Shown here in pieces: positions 7,583 through 17,776 of a stretch of DNA of 64,000 nt (within the stretch, counting starts at the first letter, position 1; each line of letters starts with the position of its first letter). A program made the position numbers and the translations under genes. Source of the DNA: an uncultured Allobosea sp. (lineage in GTDB: Bacteria; Pseudomonadota; Alphaproteobacteria; Rhizobiales; Beijerinckiaceae); assembly GCF_945957345.1 (NCBI RefSeq), contig NZ_CAMFKW010000024.1:1-64000 (forward strand), given 5' to 3'. Under the pieces are notes generated by a model that ran no database searches, was not told where the DNA came from, and saw nothing but the letters and a program-made list of their open reading frames with translations.

Positions 7583-8767
7583 CTAGAGCGAGAACCCCGT
7601 CAGTCGCTCGCACAGCCCTTCGATCCTGTCCGCCGCGACATTGGCGATGGCGATGCGCAGGTGGTTTTCCTGCCCGGGGCCGAAATAGGGGCCGGGCAGG
7701 GCGAGCACGCCGCAATCCTCGACGAGGCGGCGCGCCACCTCGGCCGCTTTCACGCCTGCGAACGGATGGGCGACATAGGCGAAATAGGCACCGGCCGAGA
7801 GCACGCGCCAGCCGTTGAGCGGCGCCATCGCCTGGCGGAAGAGATCGGCGCGGGCGTTGATCTCGGCGCGGTTACGCTCGCGCCAATCACGGATGCCGTC
7901 GATGCCCCAGGTGACTGCCGCCTGTCCGGCGCGGACCGGGCTGATCTGCACGCAATCGAGCACTTTGCCGATCTGGGCCAGCGCCGGCTCGCCGGCCGTG
8001 ATCGCGCCGAGGCGCCACCCCGGAATCGCATAGGCCTTCGAGAAGCTGTAGAGGCCGATCACCGAATCCTGCCAGCTCGTTGTCGCGAAGACTTCATGCG
8101 GCCTGGCAACGTCAGCGGGCAGGAAATCGCGATAGGTCTCGTCGAGCACGAGCCAGATGCCGCGCCTTGCACAGAGCGCGGCGAAGGCGGCGATGGTCTC
8201 AGGCGGATAGACTGCGCCGGTCGGGTTGTTGGGGGTGACAAGGACGATGGCGCGGGTGCGCTCGTCGATCAGCGCCTCGGCGGTCGCGACATCCGGCACG
8301 AAGCCGGCCTCCGGCGCGCAAGGCAGCGGGCGGGCCTCGATGCCGAGCATGGTCAGCGTCATCTCGTGGTTGAAATACCAGGGCGTCGGCAGCAGCACGT
8401 TGTCGCCGGCCCGCGCCAGCGCCATCATCGTCACGACATAAGCCTGGTTGCAGCCGGAGGTGATCGCGACCTCGGCCGGCTTGAAGGCGGTGCCGTAGAT
8501 GCGGGAGATCTCGGCGGCATAGGCCTCGCGCAGGGCGGTGTCGCCGGTGATGCCGCCATAGCGCGTGCTACCGGGCTCGGCCGCCGCAGTGGCGAGCTTT
8601 TCCAGCAGGGCCGCCGGCGGCGGGGAGCCGGGAACCGCCTGCGACAGGTCGATCAGCGGGCCGCGGGCGCCGCCATAGGCGCGCGCCCAGCCCTGCGCCT
8701 CCGGGATCGGCGGCGTGCCGGTATCGATGAGATCGGGATTGAGGGCGGCTTTGACGGTCGTCGGCAT
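7583..8767 (-). CDS. PLP-dependent class I/II aminotransferase
   Basis: 394 residues, fold type I. Visible landmarks: TSGCNQAYVV (cofactor phosphate loop), NNPTGAVY (conserved Asn), LVLDETYRDF (Asp for the pyridine nitrogen), and YSFSKAYAIPGWRLG with the Schiff-base Lys. It transfers amino groups between an amino acid and a 2-oxo acid; the substrate cannot be assigned. The ATG at 8767 gives the expected N-terminus, although the frame stays open to 9022 through the divergent sirtuin gene. The 106 bases to the sirtuin start would hold both promoters. Confidence 0.88.
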   Translation of the reverse strand: MPTTVKAALNPDLIDTGTPPIPEAQGWARAYGGARGPLIDLSQAVPGSPPPAALLEKLATAAAEPGSTRYGGITGDTALREAYAAEISRIYGTAFKPAEVAITSGCNQAYVVTMMALARAGDNVLLPTPWYFNHEMTLTMLGIEARPLPCAPEAGFVPDVATAEALIDERTRAIVLVTPNNPTGAVYPPETIAAFAALCARRGIWLVLDETYRDFLPADVARPHEVFATTSWQDSVIGLYSFSKAYAIPGWRLGAITAGEPALAQIGKVLDCVQISPVRAGQAAVTWGIDGIRDWRERNRAEINARADLFRQAMAPLNGWRVLSAGAYFAYVAHPFAGVKAAEVARRLVEDCGVLALPGPYFGPGQENHLRIAIANVAADRIEGLCERLTGFSL

Positions 8768-8873
8768 GGTCTGACTGGTTTGCTGCGTGCGGACGTTTGC
8801 GTCAATCGCCTTGGAAGCGCAGCAAACCCGCGCCATATCTGGAGGACTTCCAATCCAGCGATCGGACGGGCGC

Positions 8874-9629
8874 ATGCAGGACGAGACCGAGGATGCCATC
8901 GCAGCGCTGCATGCGCTGCTCGACCGGGCGGACAGCATCATCAGCTTCACCGGCGCCGGCATCTCGACGGAATCGGGCGTGCCGGATTTCCGCACGCCCG
9001 GCTCGCCCTGGATGGTCAACAAGCCGATCCCCTACGACGCCTTCGTCCAGAGCCGCGACGTCCGGATCGAGGCCTGGCGCCGCAAGTTCACGATGGACGA
9101 CCATTACCGCGGGGCGGCGCCCAATAGCGGCCACCGGGCGCTCGCCCGGCTGGTGGCGGAAGGGCGCTCGCCGGCCATCGTCACCCAGAACATCGACGGG
9201 CTGCACCAGGCCTCCGGCGTGCCCGCGGACAAGGTCATCGAACTGCACGGCAACGGCACCTACGCGACCTGCCTGACCTGCGGCTGGCGGCACGAACTGG
9301 ATGCGATCCGGCCCGCCTTCGAGGCGACCGGCGAGCCGCCCGCCTGCATGATTTGCGCCGGGCCGGTGAAGTCGGCGACCATCTCCTTCGGACAGGCGAT
9401 GCCGCAGGAGGCGATGAAGCGGGCGCAGGCGCTGGCGCTGGATTGCGACCTCTTCCTCGTCGTCGGCTCGTCGCTTGTCGTCTATCCGGCGGCGACCCTG
9501 CCGGTGATCGCCAAGCGGCAGGGCGCGAAGCTCGTCATCCTCAACCGCGAACCCACGGAACTCGACCCGATCGCCGATCTCGTCATCCGCGCCGAGAGCG
9601 GGGCGGTTCTGGGGGCTTTGCCGGGTTAG
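8874..9629 (+). CDS. Sir2 family NAD-dependent protein deacylase
   Basis: 251 residues with all sirtuin landmarks: FTGAGISTESGVPDFR (NAD site, about 28-43), TQNIDGLH, the catalytic His in ELHGNG, two Cys pairs CLTC and CMIC for the structural zinc, and VVGSSLVVYP. It removes acyl groups from lysine using NAD. The ATG at 8874 follows GGACGGGC; the frame is open to 8787. It is divergent from the aminotransferase gene, and its stop codon overlaps that of the convergent LysE gene. Confidence 0.93.
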   Translation: MQDETEDAIAALHALLDRADSIISFTGAGISTESGVPDFRTPGSPWMVNKPIPYDAFVQSRDVRIEAWRRKFTMDDHYRGAAPNSGHRALARLVAEGRSPAIVTQNIDGLHQASGVPADKVIELHGNGTYATCLTCGWRHELDAIRPAFEATGEPPACMICAGPVKSATISFGQAMPQEAMKRAQALALDCDLFLVVGSSLVVYPAATLPVIAKRQGAKLVILNREPTELDPIADLVIRAESGAVLGALPG

Positions 9630-10255
9630 CCCCGCGAGGCCAGCGCCAGCCTGATTGCGAGGCCGCCGAACACCGCGCCCATCAAGCGCTGCGGTAGGCG
9701 CGCCAGCGCTGGACGGTTCGCCAGCGCCTGGCCGATGCGGCTCGCCGCGAGGATGACGATGCCGTTCATCAGGAAACCCATGGCGTTCAGGATCGTCGCG
9801 AGAACGACGACCTGAAGTGCGATCGAGCCCTGTTCCGGCTTCAGGAATTGCGGCAGCAGCGCCAGCATGAAGAGCGCCATCTTGGGGTTCAGCAGGTTGG
9901 TCCAGAGACCTTGCAGAAAGATGCGCCGCAGCGGGACGGCAGGCACTTGGCCGGGCGCGAAGAGCGGCGTCTGCGAGCGCAAGGTCGTCCAGGCGAGATA
10001 GGCGAGATAAGCTGCGCCCAGCCAGCGTAAGGCGTCATAGGCCGTCGGCACGAGAATGAAGAGCTGCGACAGGCCGAAAGCTGCGGCGAAGGCCTGCAGG
10101 TAGCTGCCGACTGCGATGCCGGCATAGGTGAGGAGGCCCGCCATCCGCCCTTGGCTGAGGCTGCGCGAAGCGATCAGCAGCATGTCCGGACCCGGCGTGG
10201 CCGTGAGGACCGCCGCCGCGGCGGTGAAGAGCGCGAGCGTGGGCAGGTCGAGCAT
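9626..10255 (-). CDS. LysE/RhtB family amino-acid exporter
   Basis: 209 residues, hydrophobic, with about six membrane segments. The family signature is at the N-terminus (TATPGPDMLLIASRSLSQG) and the NPK region is present (TNLLNPKMALFMLALLPQF). Members export amino acids such as homoserine, threonine or lysine across the inner membrane; the substrate is not inferable. It ends overlapping the sirtuin stop codon by a few bases. Confidence 0.9.
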   Translation of the reverse strand: MLDLPTLALFTAAAAVLTATPGPDMLLIASRSLSQGRMAGLLTYAGIAVGSYLQAFAAAFGLSQLFILVPTAYDALRWLGAAYLAYLAWTTLRSQTPLFAPGQVPAVPLRRIFLQGLWTNLLNPKMALFMLALLPQFLKPEQGSIALQVVVLATILNAMGFLMNGIVILAASRIGQALANRPALARLPQRLMGAVFGGLAIRLALASRG

Positions 10256-10457
10256 GGCGAATCCTGTTCAGGAGGAGTTCCGCCAGCATGCCATGCTTCG
10301 GGGGCGCGACCCCCATGCTTCTCCCGAAGGGGCGGTCCGCTCGGCTGATCGGCCCGCCATGATGATGTGGACGAATTTTTGGGGGCTGTATCCTGAATCG
10401 GCAGCAATGGTATCGTGACAATGCGAATCAAGCGTTGCGCGTGGGGGTGAGCGGCAC

Positions 10458-11075
10458 ATGTCCGACGAATTCGGTGAGAGCGGGCGGCCACCGATGGGTC
10501 CCATCCAGTCACTCAATCGAGTCATGCGGCTCGATGGACCGGGTAGCCACGCGTCGGAAGTGCCGGTGGAGGTCACCGGCTACGTCAAGTGGTTCGATGT
10601 CTCGAAGGGCTACGGCTTCGTCGTCCCGGAGGCGGGCGGCGCTGATGTCTTGCTCCACGTCACGATCCTGAAGCGCGACGGATTCAACACGATAGCCGAA
10701 GGGGCTCGCATCGTGCTTGAAGCCGTCGAGAAGTCGCGGGGCCGCCAAGCCGTGCGCGTGCTCTCGATCGACACGACATCCGGCCGCCACCCGTCCGAGA
10801 TGCCGATGGCGCGCACCAATGTCGCGGTTTCGCCGACCAGCGGGCTCGAGCGCATGGTGGTGAAGTGGTTCAATCGCCTGCGCGGCTTCGGCTTCGTCTC
10901 GAAGGGCGAGGGGGCGCCCGACATCTTCGTGCATATGGAGACGCTGCGCCGCTACGGCCTCGTCGAGCTGGTGCCGGGGCAGACCGTGCTGGTGCGCTAC
11001 GGGCCGGGACCGAAGGGGCTGATGGCTGCTGAAATCCACCTGGAGCAGGGTGGCGGAGCTACCGTCGCGCACTGA
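10458..11075 (+). CDS. Double cold-shock-domain protein
   Basis: 205 residues with two cold-shock domains at about 40-105 and 133-200. Each carries the nucleic-acid-binding motifs: [15 protein letters not shown] then VLLHVTIL in the first, [15 protein letters not shown] then IFVHMETL in the second. The first domain has a divergent RNP2 (DVLLHV). These proteins bind single-stranded RNA/DNA and act as RNA chaperones; two-domain forms are usual in alphaproteobacteria. A GGGGGTGAG ribosome site precedes the ATG. Confidence 0.93.
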   Translation: MSDEFGESGRPPMGPIQSLNRVMRLDGPGSHASEVPVEVTGYVKWFDVSKGYGFVVPEAGGADVLLHVTILKRDGFNTIAEGARIVLEAVEKSRGRQAVRVLSIDTTSGRHPSEMPMARTNVAVSPTSGLERMVVKWFNRLRGFGFVSKGEGAPDIFVHMETLRRYGLVELVPGQTVLVRYGPGPKGLMAAEIHLEQGGGATVAH

Positions 11076-11219
11076 CTGACCGCGACTTGTGCCGAAGGCG
11101 GCATCGTCGCGGACATTGAGCTAAGTCAGTTTTGCAAACATGCGCCCGGATTTCGGCACCGGGCTTTACGCTTCTTCAACTCGCTCGCTTATGATTGAGG
11201 CTTCTTCGGAGGCCTCGTC

Positions 11220-12332
11220 ATCGTTCTTCTGTTCAGTGACCACGACGAACGCCGTCAGGCGCTGCAGCGGATTCTCTCTGTCTGGGGTCCGTGCGCGGCG
11301 TTGTCGCTCGGCGGTAACGGCGGCGCTCCCTATGCGGCCGGTCGTCTTCTCGTCGTCGATCTCGATCTTTCCGAACGTCTGAACATCGAGGCGGCCCGCG
11401 CGGCGCTTGCGCCGCACCGGCAGGCCGGCTTGCACTGCATCTTCCTGCTCCGCGACATGTCGAGCCGTTGCCAGATTCAGGCTAATGCTCTCGGCGCGAC
11501 GGAGATCCTGCCGGCCGATGTCTCGACCGCCGTGCTGCTCGACAGGGTCGGATTGTTGCTGGCCCCGCCGAGCCAGTCCGAGGATGCGGCGGCCTTCGGG
11601 CGGCGCTTCGTGGCCGCCTCTGCAGCGCTTTCGGATCTGATGGGGGCGGCTGAGGCCGGCGCCGGATTGCCGTTGCAGGCGATCGAGGACAGCGTCACCG
11701 CCCTCAATCGCGCGGCCGATGGCGGCGATCTCAATGCCTGGCTCGACATGGTCTGGCGCCATGACGATGCGACCTATCAGCATTGCCTGCTCGTCTCCGG
11801 CCTGGCCGCGGCCTTCGCCCAGCGCCTCGGCTTCCGCGAGGCCGACCGGCGGCTGATCGCCGAGGCGGCGGTTCTGCACGATATCGGCAAGGTTCAAATT
11901 CCCCTCGAAATCCTGCGCAAGCCCGAGAGCCTGTCGCCGGCGGAGCGGGAGGTCATGCGCCGGCATCCGGGGATCGGCCATGACATGCTGGTCGCGCAAG
12001 GGGGCTTCGCCCCGATCGTCCTGACCGCGGTGCTCTCGCATCACGAATATCTCGACGGCTCGGGCTATCCGCATGGGCTGAGCGGCGACGGCATCCCCGA
12101 TGTGGTGCGGATCATCACCATCTGCGACGTCTATGCCGCGCTGATCGAGCGGCGCAGCTACAAGCCGCCCATGCCGCCCGGCGACGCCTATGCGGCGCTC
12201 GTCGCTATGGGCGGGAAGTTGGATCGCGATCTCGTCAGGGTCTTTGGGGAGGTTGTGCTCGATTCCGAGATCATGCGGCTCGGCCAGTACGGCAGGCCGA
12301 TCCTGAAGCGTGCAGCCGGGCATGCCGCCTGA
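11220..12332 (+). CDS. HD-GYP domain protein with N-terminal receiver-like domain; probable non-AUG (AUC) start
   Basis: C-terminal half (about residues 165-345) is an HD-GYP domain: AVLHDIGKVQIP gives the HD pair and HHEYLDGSGYPHGL the GYP signature, expected for hydrolysis of cyclic di-GMP. The N-terminal about 125 residues form a receiver-like alternating fold. The first canonical start is a TTG at 11301, which would cut off the first strand and acidic pair (VIVLLFSDHDERR). The frame is open from a stop at 11196-11198 with no ATG, GTG or TTG before 11301, but GGAGG at 11208-11212 lies exactly 7 bases before ATC at 11220. I therefore favour ATC. If wrong, the gene is 11301-12332. Confidence 0.82.
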   Translation: MVLLFSDHDERRQALQRILSVWGPCAALSLGGNGGAPYAAGRLLVVDLDLSERLNIEAARAALAPHRQAGLHCIFLLRDMSSRCQIQANALGATEILPADVSTAVLLDRVGLLLAPPSQSEDAAAFGRRFVAASAALSDLMGAAEAGAGLPLQAIEDSVTALNRAADGGDLNAWLDMVWRHDDATYQHCLLVSGLAAAFAQRLGFREADRRLIAEAAVLHDIGKVQIPLEILRKPESLSPAEREVMRRHPGIGHDMLVAQGGFAPIVLTAVLSHHEYLDGSGYPHGLSGDGIPDVVRIITICDVYAALIERRSYKPPMPPGDAYAALVAMGGKLDRDLVRVFGEVVLDSEIMRLGQYGRPILKRAAGHAA

Positions 12333-12376
12333 CACCGCCGGTGCTTCGGGCAGGAAATCGCCTGCCGAGCCGAAGG

Positions 12377-12727
12377 CTAGACCGCGAAAGACGTCCCGCA
12401 GCCGCAGGAGCTGGTCGCGTTCGGGTTGGTGATGCGGAAGGATTGGCCGATCAGGTCGTCGACGAAATCGATCGTGCAGCCTTCGAGCAGGTCGAGCGAT
12501 GTCTCGTCGATCAGCACGGTCGCGCCGTCGCGCTCGATGACGAGATCGTCCGGCGCCTTTTCCTGGTCGACGTCGAAAATATACTGGAAGCCGGAGCAGC
12601 CGCCGCCGGCGACGCTGACGCGCAGCATCGAGCCCGGCGGCTCCTTCGCCATCACCGAGAGAATGCGCTTTGCGGCATTTGCGGTCACCGCGATGCCGCG
12701 CGGGTTGACCGCAAGATCGGTCGACAT
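12377..12727 (-). CDS. erpA: ErpA/IscA-type iron-sulfur cluster insertion protein
   Basis: 116 residues of the HesB/IscA/ErpA A-type carrier family, which receives Fe-S clusters from the scaffold and hands them to target enzymes. The three cluster-binding cysteines are visible in GGGCSGFQY and in the C-terminal SCGCG. Length is standard. The gene is divergent from the dNTP triphosphohydrolase gene and convergent with the HD-GYP gene, whose stop codon is 44 bases away. The ATG at 12727 follows AAGGAGCA. Confidence 0.92.
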   Translation of the reverse strand: MSTDLAVNPRGIAVTANAAKRILSVMAKEPPGSMLRVSVAGGGCSGFQYIFDVDQEKAPDDLVIERDGATVLIDETSLDLLEGCTIDFVDDLIGQSFRITNPNATSSCGCGTSFAV

Positions 12728-12813
12728 GGGCAGATGCTCCTTGCACCCTGGTTACCCGGGAAGGTAATGGCCCGGCAGCGCCTCCACAAGGATAGGCGCG
12801 CGACGGGGCAGCC

Positions 12814-14067
12814 ATGCCGCATCCACAGAACTCGCCTTCCGGCTTTTCCTTCGCACCCGGCGCCGAGCCGGGCGAGCGCTGGCGCGCGCCCTATGCCTGC
12901 CGCTCGACGACGAGTCGCGGCCGCCTCGTGGCGGAGCCGGCCTCGGCGACGCGCGGCGAATTCCAGCGCGACCGCGATCGCATCATCCATTCGACCGCCT
13001 TTCGGCGGCTCAAGCACAAGACGCAGGTCTTCGTCTCGCATGAGGGCGATCATTACCGGACGCGGCTGACCCATACGATCGAGGTGGCGCAGATCGCCCG
13101 TGCTTTGGCGCGCGCGCTCGGCCTCGACGAGGATCTCGCCGAGGCGCTGGCGCTGGCGCATGACCTTGGCCACACGCCCTTCGGCCATACCGGCGAGGAT
13201 GCACTGGAAGAGTGCATGGCCGGGTTCGGCGGCTTCGACCACAATGCCCAGACGCTCCGGATCGTGACGCGGCTGGAGCGGCGCTATGCCGATTTCGACG
13301 GACTCAACCTGAGCTGGGAGACGCTGGAGGGGTTGGTCAAGCATAACGGCCCGCTGCTCGACCACGAGGGCCGGCCGACGGCGCGTTACGCGAAGAGCGG
13401 CATTCCCGTCGCGATCGTCGAATATCAGCAGCGCCAGGATCTCTGGCTCGACAGCTACGCCTCGGCTGAGGCGCAGGCCGCGGCTCTGGCCGACGACATC
13501 GCCTATAACGCCCATGACATCGATGATGGGTTGCGGGCCGGGCTGTTCGGCCATGCCGAGCTGCGGGCCGTGCCCTTCCTGGCCGAACTGCTCGACGAGA
13601 TCGAGCGGCTGCATCCGGGCCTGGAGCGGTCGCGCGCCACCAACGAGCTGGTGCGGCGGGTGATCACGCGTTTCGTCGAGGACGTGATCATGGAATCGCA
13701 GCGACGCCTGACGGCGCTGGCGCCAGATGATGCCGATGCGATCCGGCGGGCGGACGCGCCCGTTATTGCCTTCTCGCCGGCGATCGAGGCGGCCGACCGC
13801 GACATCAAGGGCTTCCTCTATCCCAACATGTATCGCCACCCGCGGATCGCGCCGATCCGGGCCGATGCCGCACAGGTGGTGCGCGATCTGTTCCAGCGCT
13901 TCAGCGCCGATCCGACGGCGATGCCGGAGGAGTGGGCGGCGGGTTGCGATCCGCTCGACGAGCACCGCCGCGCCCGGCGCATTGCCGACTATATCGCGGG
14001 GATGACCGACTGGTACGCGCTCGACGAGCATCGCCGCCTGTTTGACGCCACCCCCTCGCTGCGATAG
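12814..14067 (+). CDS. Deoxyguanosinetriphosphate triphosphohydrolase-like protein
   Basis: 417 residues, type 2 dGTPase-like family of HD hydrolases, which split dNTPs to deoxynucleosides and triphosphate. HD metal ligands are in [15 protein letters not shown] and [17 protein letters not shown]; the family motif [17 protein letters not shown] precedes them, and a late conserved [10 protein letters not shown]-like stretch ([13 protein letters not shown]) follows. It starts the conserved block dgt - argS - SPOR - nagZ - scpAB; 35 bases separate it from argS. Confidence 0.92.
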   Translation: MPHPQNSPSGFSFAPGAEPGERWRAPYACRSTTSRGRLVAEPASATRGEFQRDRDRIIHSTAFRRLKHKTQVFVSHEGDHYRTRLTHTIEVAQIARALARALGLDEDLAEALALAHDLGHTPFGHTGEDALEECMAGFGGFDHNAQTLRIVTRLERRYADFDGLNLSWETLEGLVKHNGPLLDHEGRPTARYAKSGIPVAIVEYQQRQDLWLDSYASAEAQAAALADDIAYNAHDIDDGLRAGLFGHAELRAVPFLAELLDEIERLHPGLERSRATNELVRRVITRFVEDVIMESQRRLTALAPDDADAIRRADAPVIAFSPAIEAADRDIKGFLYPNMYRHPRIAPIRADAAQVVRDLFQRFSADPTAMPEEWAAGCDPLDEHRRARRIADYIAGMTDWYALDEHRRLFDATPSLR

Positions 14068-14102
14068 GGCCGGGCGGCTTTCCATCCGCAATCGTGGCCG
14101 CA

Positions 14103-15869
14103 ATGAACCTGTTCGAGATCTATTCCGCCCGTCTTCATGCCGCGCTCTCAGGCCTCGCCGAGCGAGGCGCGCTCCCGGCCGGCCTCAATCTCGCGCGCGT
14201 CGTGGTCGAGCCGACCAAGGACCCGGCCCATGGCGATCTCGCCACCAATGCCGCGATGGTGCTGGCCAAGGATGCCGGCACGAACCCGCGCGCGCTTGCC
14301 GCGCTGCTGGTCGAGGAGTTGTCGAAGGACCCGGAGATCACCAAGGCGGAGATCGCTGGCCCCGGCTTCATCAACCTGACGCTGCAGCCGGCCGTGTTCA
14401 CGGCGGTCCTGAAGGCGGCGATCGAGGCGGGGCTGGATTACGGGCGCGGCACGCCGAAGCCCGAGCCCCGGGTGAATGTCGAGTATGTCTCGGCCAATCC
14501 GACCGGGCCGATGCATGTCGGTCATGGCCGCGGCGCCGTGTTCGGCGATGCGCTGGCGAGCCTGCTCGCCTTCGCCGGTCATGACGTCACCCGCGAGTAC
14601 TACATCAACGATGCCGGGGCGCAGGTCGATGTGCTCGCCCGCTCCGCCTTCCTGCGCTATCGCGAGGCGCTGGGCGAGGATATGGGCGCGATTCCCGAGG
14701 GGCTCTATCCCGGCGACTACCTGGTCTCGGTCGGCAAGGCGCTAGCCGAGCAGTATGGCGATAGCTTGCGCGACAAGGCCGAATGGGACTGGCTGCCGCT
14801 CGTCCGGCAGGCGGCGATCGACGGCATGATGGCGATGATCCGCGACGATCTCGCTGCGCTCGGCGTCGTCCACGAGCTCTTCTTCTCGGAGCGTTCGCTG
14901 CAGGGGCGGGACGGCAATTCCAACGCCGTGCACCAGACCATCGAGGATCTGCGCGCGCGCGACCTCGTCTATGAAGGTCGCCTGCCACCGCCGAAGGGCC
15001 AGAAGGACGAGGACTGGGAGGATCGCGAGCAGACCCTGTTCCGGGCCACCAGGTTCGGTGACGATGTCGACCGGCCGCTGCTGAAGTCGGACGGCAGCTA
15101 CACTTATTTCGCCAACGACATCGCCTATCATCGCTCCAAGTTCATGCGCGGCTTCCCGGAGATGATCGACGTCTGGGGCGCCGACCATGGCGGCTATGTC
15201 AAGCGCATGCAGGCGGCCGTGAAGGCCGTCACGAACGGGCAGGGCTCGCTCGACGTCAAGCTGTGCCAGCTCGTGCGCCTGCTGCGCAATGGCGAGCAGG
15301 TGCGCATGTCCAAGCGCTCGGGCGATTTCGTCACGCTGCGCGAGGTCATCGACGAGGTCGGCCGCGACGCGGTGCGCTTCATGATGATCTTCCGCAAGAA
15401 CGACGCGACGCTGGATTTCGACCTCGGCAAGGTCGTCGAGCAGTCGAAGGACAACCCAGTCTTCTACGTCCAGTACGCGCATGCGCGCTGCGCCTCGATC
15501 TTCCGACAGGCGCGCGAGGCGTTCCCCGATCTCGATCTGTCGACGCCGGCGCTGGCCGGTGCAGACCTTTCGATCCTGACCGACGAGGCCGAAGTCGGCA
15601 TCGTCAAGATGCTCGCTTCCTATCCGCGAATCATCGAGGGCGCGGCGGCGGCGCATGAGCCGCATCGCGTGGCCTTCTTCGTGCATGAGCTGGCGAGCGC
15701 CTTCCATTCGCTCTGGAACAAGGGCAAAGACTCGCCGCAATTACGGTTCGTTAATCAAACTGATCGAAAGTCGACCTTGGCGAGATTGGCGTTCGTGCAC
15801 GCGGTGCGCAGCGTCCTTGCTTCCGGTCTGGCTGTCGCCGGAGTTGCGGCGCCGGAAGAGATGCGCTGA
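14103..15869 (+). CDS. argS: Arginyl-tRNA synthetase
   Basis: 588 residues, class I synthetase that attaches arginine to tRNA-Arg. N-terminal Arg-specific domain (about 1-110), then the HIGH-type motif in [12 protein letters not shown], the late motif [12 protein letters not shown] (KMSKS equivalent), and the C-terminal DALR anticodon-binding domain. The ATG at 14103 gives [15 protein letters not shown], the usual start; a GTG three codons upstream (14094) is possible. Confidence 0.96.
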   Translation: MNLFEIYSARLHAALSGLAERGALPAGLNLARVVVEPTKDPAHGDLATNAAMVLAKDAGTNPRALAALLVEELSKDPEITKAEIAGPGFINLTLQPAVFTAVLKAAIEAGLDYGRGTPKPEPRVNVEYVSANPTGPMHVGHGRGAVFGDALASLLAFAGHDVTREYYINDAGAQVDVLARSAFLRYREALGEDMGAIPEGLYPGDYLVSVGKALAEQYGDSLRDKAEWDWLPLVRQAAIDGMMAMIRDDLAALGVVHELFFSERSLQGRDGNSNAVHQTIEDLRARDLVYEGRLPPPKGQKDEDWEDREQTLFRATRFGDDVDRPLLKSDGSYTYFANDIAYHRSKFMRGFPEMIDVWGADHGGYVKRMQAAVKAVTNGQGSLDVKLCQLVRLLRNGEQVRMSKRSGDFVTLREVIDEVGRDAVRFMMIFRKNDATLDFDLGKVVEQSKDNPVFYVQYAHARCASIFRQAREAFPDLDLSTPALAGADLSILTDEAEVGIVKMLASYPRIIEGAAAAHEPHRVAFFVHELASAFHSLWNKGKDSPQLRFVNQTDRKSTLARLAFVHAVRSVLASGLAVAGVAAPEEMR

Positions 15870-15959
15870 CGGAAAAAGGATTTCCGGCGGCGCGCACAAG
15901 GTCAGGTTGACCGCACAGAGTTCCCGGTTCTTCCATAGGAGGAAGCGGCTTGTGCTGGA

Positions 15960-17546
15960 ATGGATCGTACCATGAGTGAGCCAGCTAGGAACCGTTTCGC
16001 GCTCGATCTCGAAGATCTCGAGCGCCAGCTGCGCGGAGCAGGGCAGGCGCCCCGCCCGGGGCAGCAGGCCGACCCGCTTGCGGAATTGACCCGCATCGTC
16101 GGGCAGGACGATCCGCTCAAGGATATCTTCGCCGAGCGGCGCCAGCCGTCGCGCCCGGCCATGCGTCAGGAGCCGAGCTTCGAGGTGGTGCCGCAGCAGC
16201 CGGCGCCGGCCGTCCCCGAAGTAAGCCAGCCGCCGGCCGAGATGCGCGGGGCGCTCGACGAGTTCGAGGCGCTGCTCCGCCGCACCGAGCCGCGCCGGGC
16301 CGAAGCTCCGACGCCGGTGCAGGCGCGGCCTGCGCCCCAGCCCGCATTCGAGCCCGATTACGATCTGCCGGAGCCGCTGCCCTATTCCCGCCCGGCGGCG
16401 ATCCAGGGCGCTGCCCCGCCGCGCGACCTCGACGAGGGCGCGCAGTATCGCCAGGCCCCGGCCGCCTACGCGACGGAAGAGCCTGCCTATGATTACGGCC
16501 ATGCCCAGCAGGCGATGCAGGCGCCCGAATACGGCGAAGAGGAGATGCCGGATCTGGAGCCGCGCCGTTCGCGCAAGGGGCTCTGGGCTGCCGCTGCGGT
16601 CATCGCCGTCGGGCTTGTCGGCGTCGGCGCGGCTTTCACCCTGCGCGGCGGCACCACCACGAAGGACGGGCAGCCACCGATGATCGCGGCCGATTCCGGC
16701 CCGGTCAAGGTCGCTCCCGCCAATCCGGGCGGCGCGGAAATCCCGAACCAGAACAAGCAGATCTACGAGCGCAGCCCCGACACGCCGACGGCACCGACCA
16801 AGGTCGTAAACAACGAGGAGCAGCCGGTCGACGTCCAGCAGGCCGCCCGCTCGATGGCGCCGCGCGTCGTCGCGCCCGGTCCGAATTCCGGCGGCGGCAC
16901 GGCTCTCGCCGCCGCGCCGAGCGCACCCGAGCGCAGCATCGTTCCGCCGGAGCCCGGCCTGACGCCGATGCCGCCCGTGCCGGGCCTCGGCGAGCCGCGC
17001 AAGGTTCGCACCGTCGCGATCCGTCCGGACGGCACGCCGGCGCAGAATCCCGTCGCCGTCGACAGCAACCAGCCGATCGCGACCGGTTCGGCGCCCACCC
17101 GCTCGCTTGCCAACCAGGCGGCGAACGTGGCCCTGTCGCGCCCGATGCAGCTCCCCTCGGCCGCTCCGAAGGCCGAGGCGCGCGCCACCACACCGCCGGC
17201 AGCGACCACGCCGGCCGCGCCGACCCGTGTCGCCAGCGCAGCGCCGGCTCCCGCCGCTGCGCCTTCGGCCCCTGCTGCGGCTGCAGTCCGTGCCGGTACC
17301 GGCGACTTCGTGGTGCAGCTCGGCGCTCCCGGCAGCGAAGCCGAAGCCCGCGCCACCTTTGCGGCGCTCCAGCGCAAGTACCCGCAGCAACTCGGCGGCC
17401 AGGCGCCGATCGTCCGCAAGACCGAGCTTGCCGGCGGCAAGACCGTCTTCCGCCTCCGCGTCGGGCCTTATTCCCGCGAGGATGCGACCTCGATGTGCTC
17501 GGGGCTGCAGGCGGCCGGCGGGCAGTGCTTCATCGCCAAGAACTGA
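15960..17546 (+). CDS. SPOR-domain membrane protein
   Basis: 528 residues. A long Pro/Glu-rich N-terminal cytoplasmic part (about 1-200) leads to one transmembrane segment (about 205-228, [20 protein letters not shown]), a disordered Ala/Pro-rich periplasmic linker, and a C-terminal SPOR domain (about 445-528, DFVVQLGAPGSEAEARATFA). SPOR domains bind denuded peptidoglycan at the division septum. The position after argS and before nagZ is typical of Hyphomicrobiales. The ATG at 15960 or the one four codons later (15972) may be the start; the nearest AGGAGG is at 15937-15942, rather far. A terminator follows. Confidence 0.88.
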   Translation: MDRTMSEPARNRFALDLEDLERQLRGAGQAPRPGQQADPLAELTRIVGQDDPLKDIFAERRQPSRPAMRQEPSFEVVPQQPAPAVPEVSQPPAEMRGALDEFEALLRRTEPRRAEAPTPVQARPAPQPAFEPDYDLPEPLPYSRPAAIQGAAPPRDLDEGAQYRQAPAAYATEEPAYDYGHAQQAMQAPEYGEEEMPDLEPRRSRKGLWAAAAVIAVGLVGVGAAFTLRGGTTTKDGQPPMIAADSGPVKVAPANPGGAEIPNQNKQIYERSPDTPTAPTKVVNNEEQPVDVQQAARSMAPRVVAPGPNSGGGTALAAAPSAPERSIVPPEPGLTPMPPVPGLGEPRKVRTVAIRPDGTPAQNPVAVDSNQPIATGSAPTRSLANQAANVALSRPMQLPSAAPKAEARATTPPAATTPAAPTRVASAAPAPAAAPSAPAAAAVRAGTGDFVVQLGAPGSEAEARATFAALQRKYPQQLGGQAPIVRKTELAGGKTVFRLRVGPYSREDATSMCSGLQAAGGQCFIAKN

Positions 17547-17572
17547 TCTCCCGGCCATTGCCGGTCTGATCG

Positions 17573-17600
17573 AACGGCGGTCCCTCGGGGCCGCCGTTTT
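17573..17600 (+). terminator. Terminator after the SPOR-protein gene
   Basis: Stem AACGGCGG / CCGCCGTT with a 10-base loop and a following TTTT, 27 bases after the stop codon. Confidence 0.82.
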
Positions 17601-17702
17601 CGCATTGTGGTTGGTGCATAGGCGCGCGAGATGCGCCCGGTTCCGCTGCTGCGCATCTGCCTGTAGCCTGCCGCGCGAATCGTGGGCGATATTGCCCGCG
17701 GA

Positions 17703-17728
17703 CCTTGTGCCGTTCGAACGGCACAAGG
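17703..17728. promoter_or_regulatory. 26-bp perfect palindrome upstream of the TRAP receptor gene
   Basis: Half-site CCTTGTGCCGTTC followed by its exact reverse complement GAACGGCACAAGG, with no spacer. It is 49 bases before the start codon of the TRAP solute-binding gene. No T-run follows, so it is a better candidate for an operator than for a terminator. Confidence 0.6.
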
Positions 17729-17776
17729 CGTGAATTCGCTCCGGGCAAAGTACCCGGGCCAGCAGGAGGTAACCCC

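Noticed and set aside
11301-12332. TTG at 11301 as start of the HD-GYP gene
   Set aside because: It removes the first strand and acidic pair of the receiver-like domain and has no ribosome site. Kept as the fallback.
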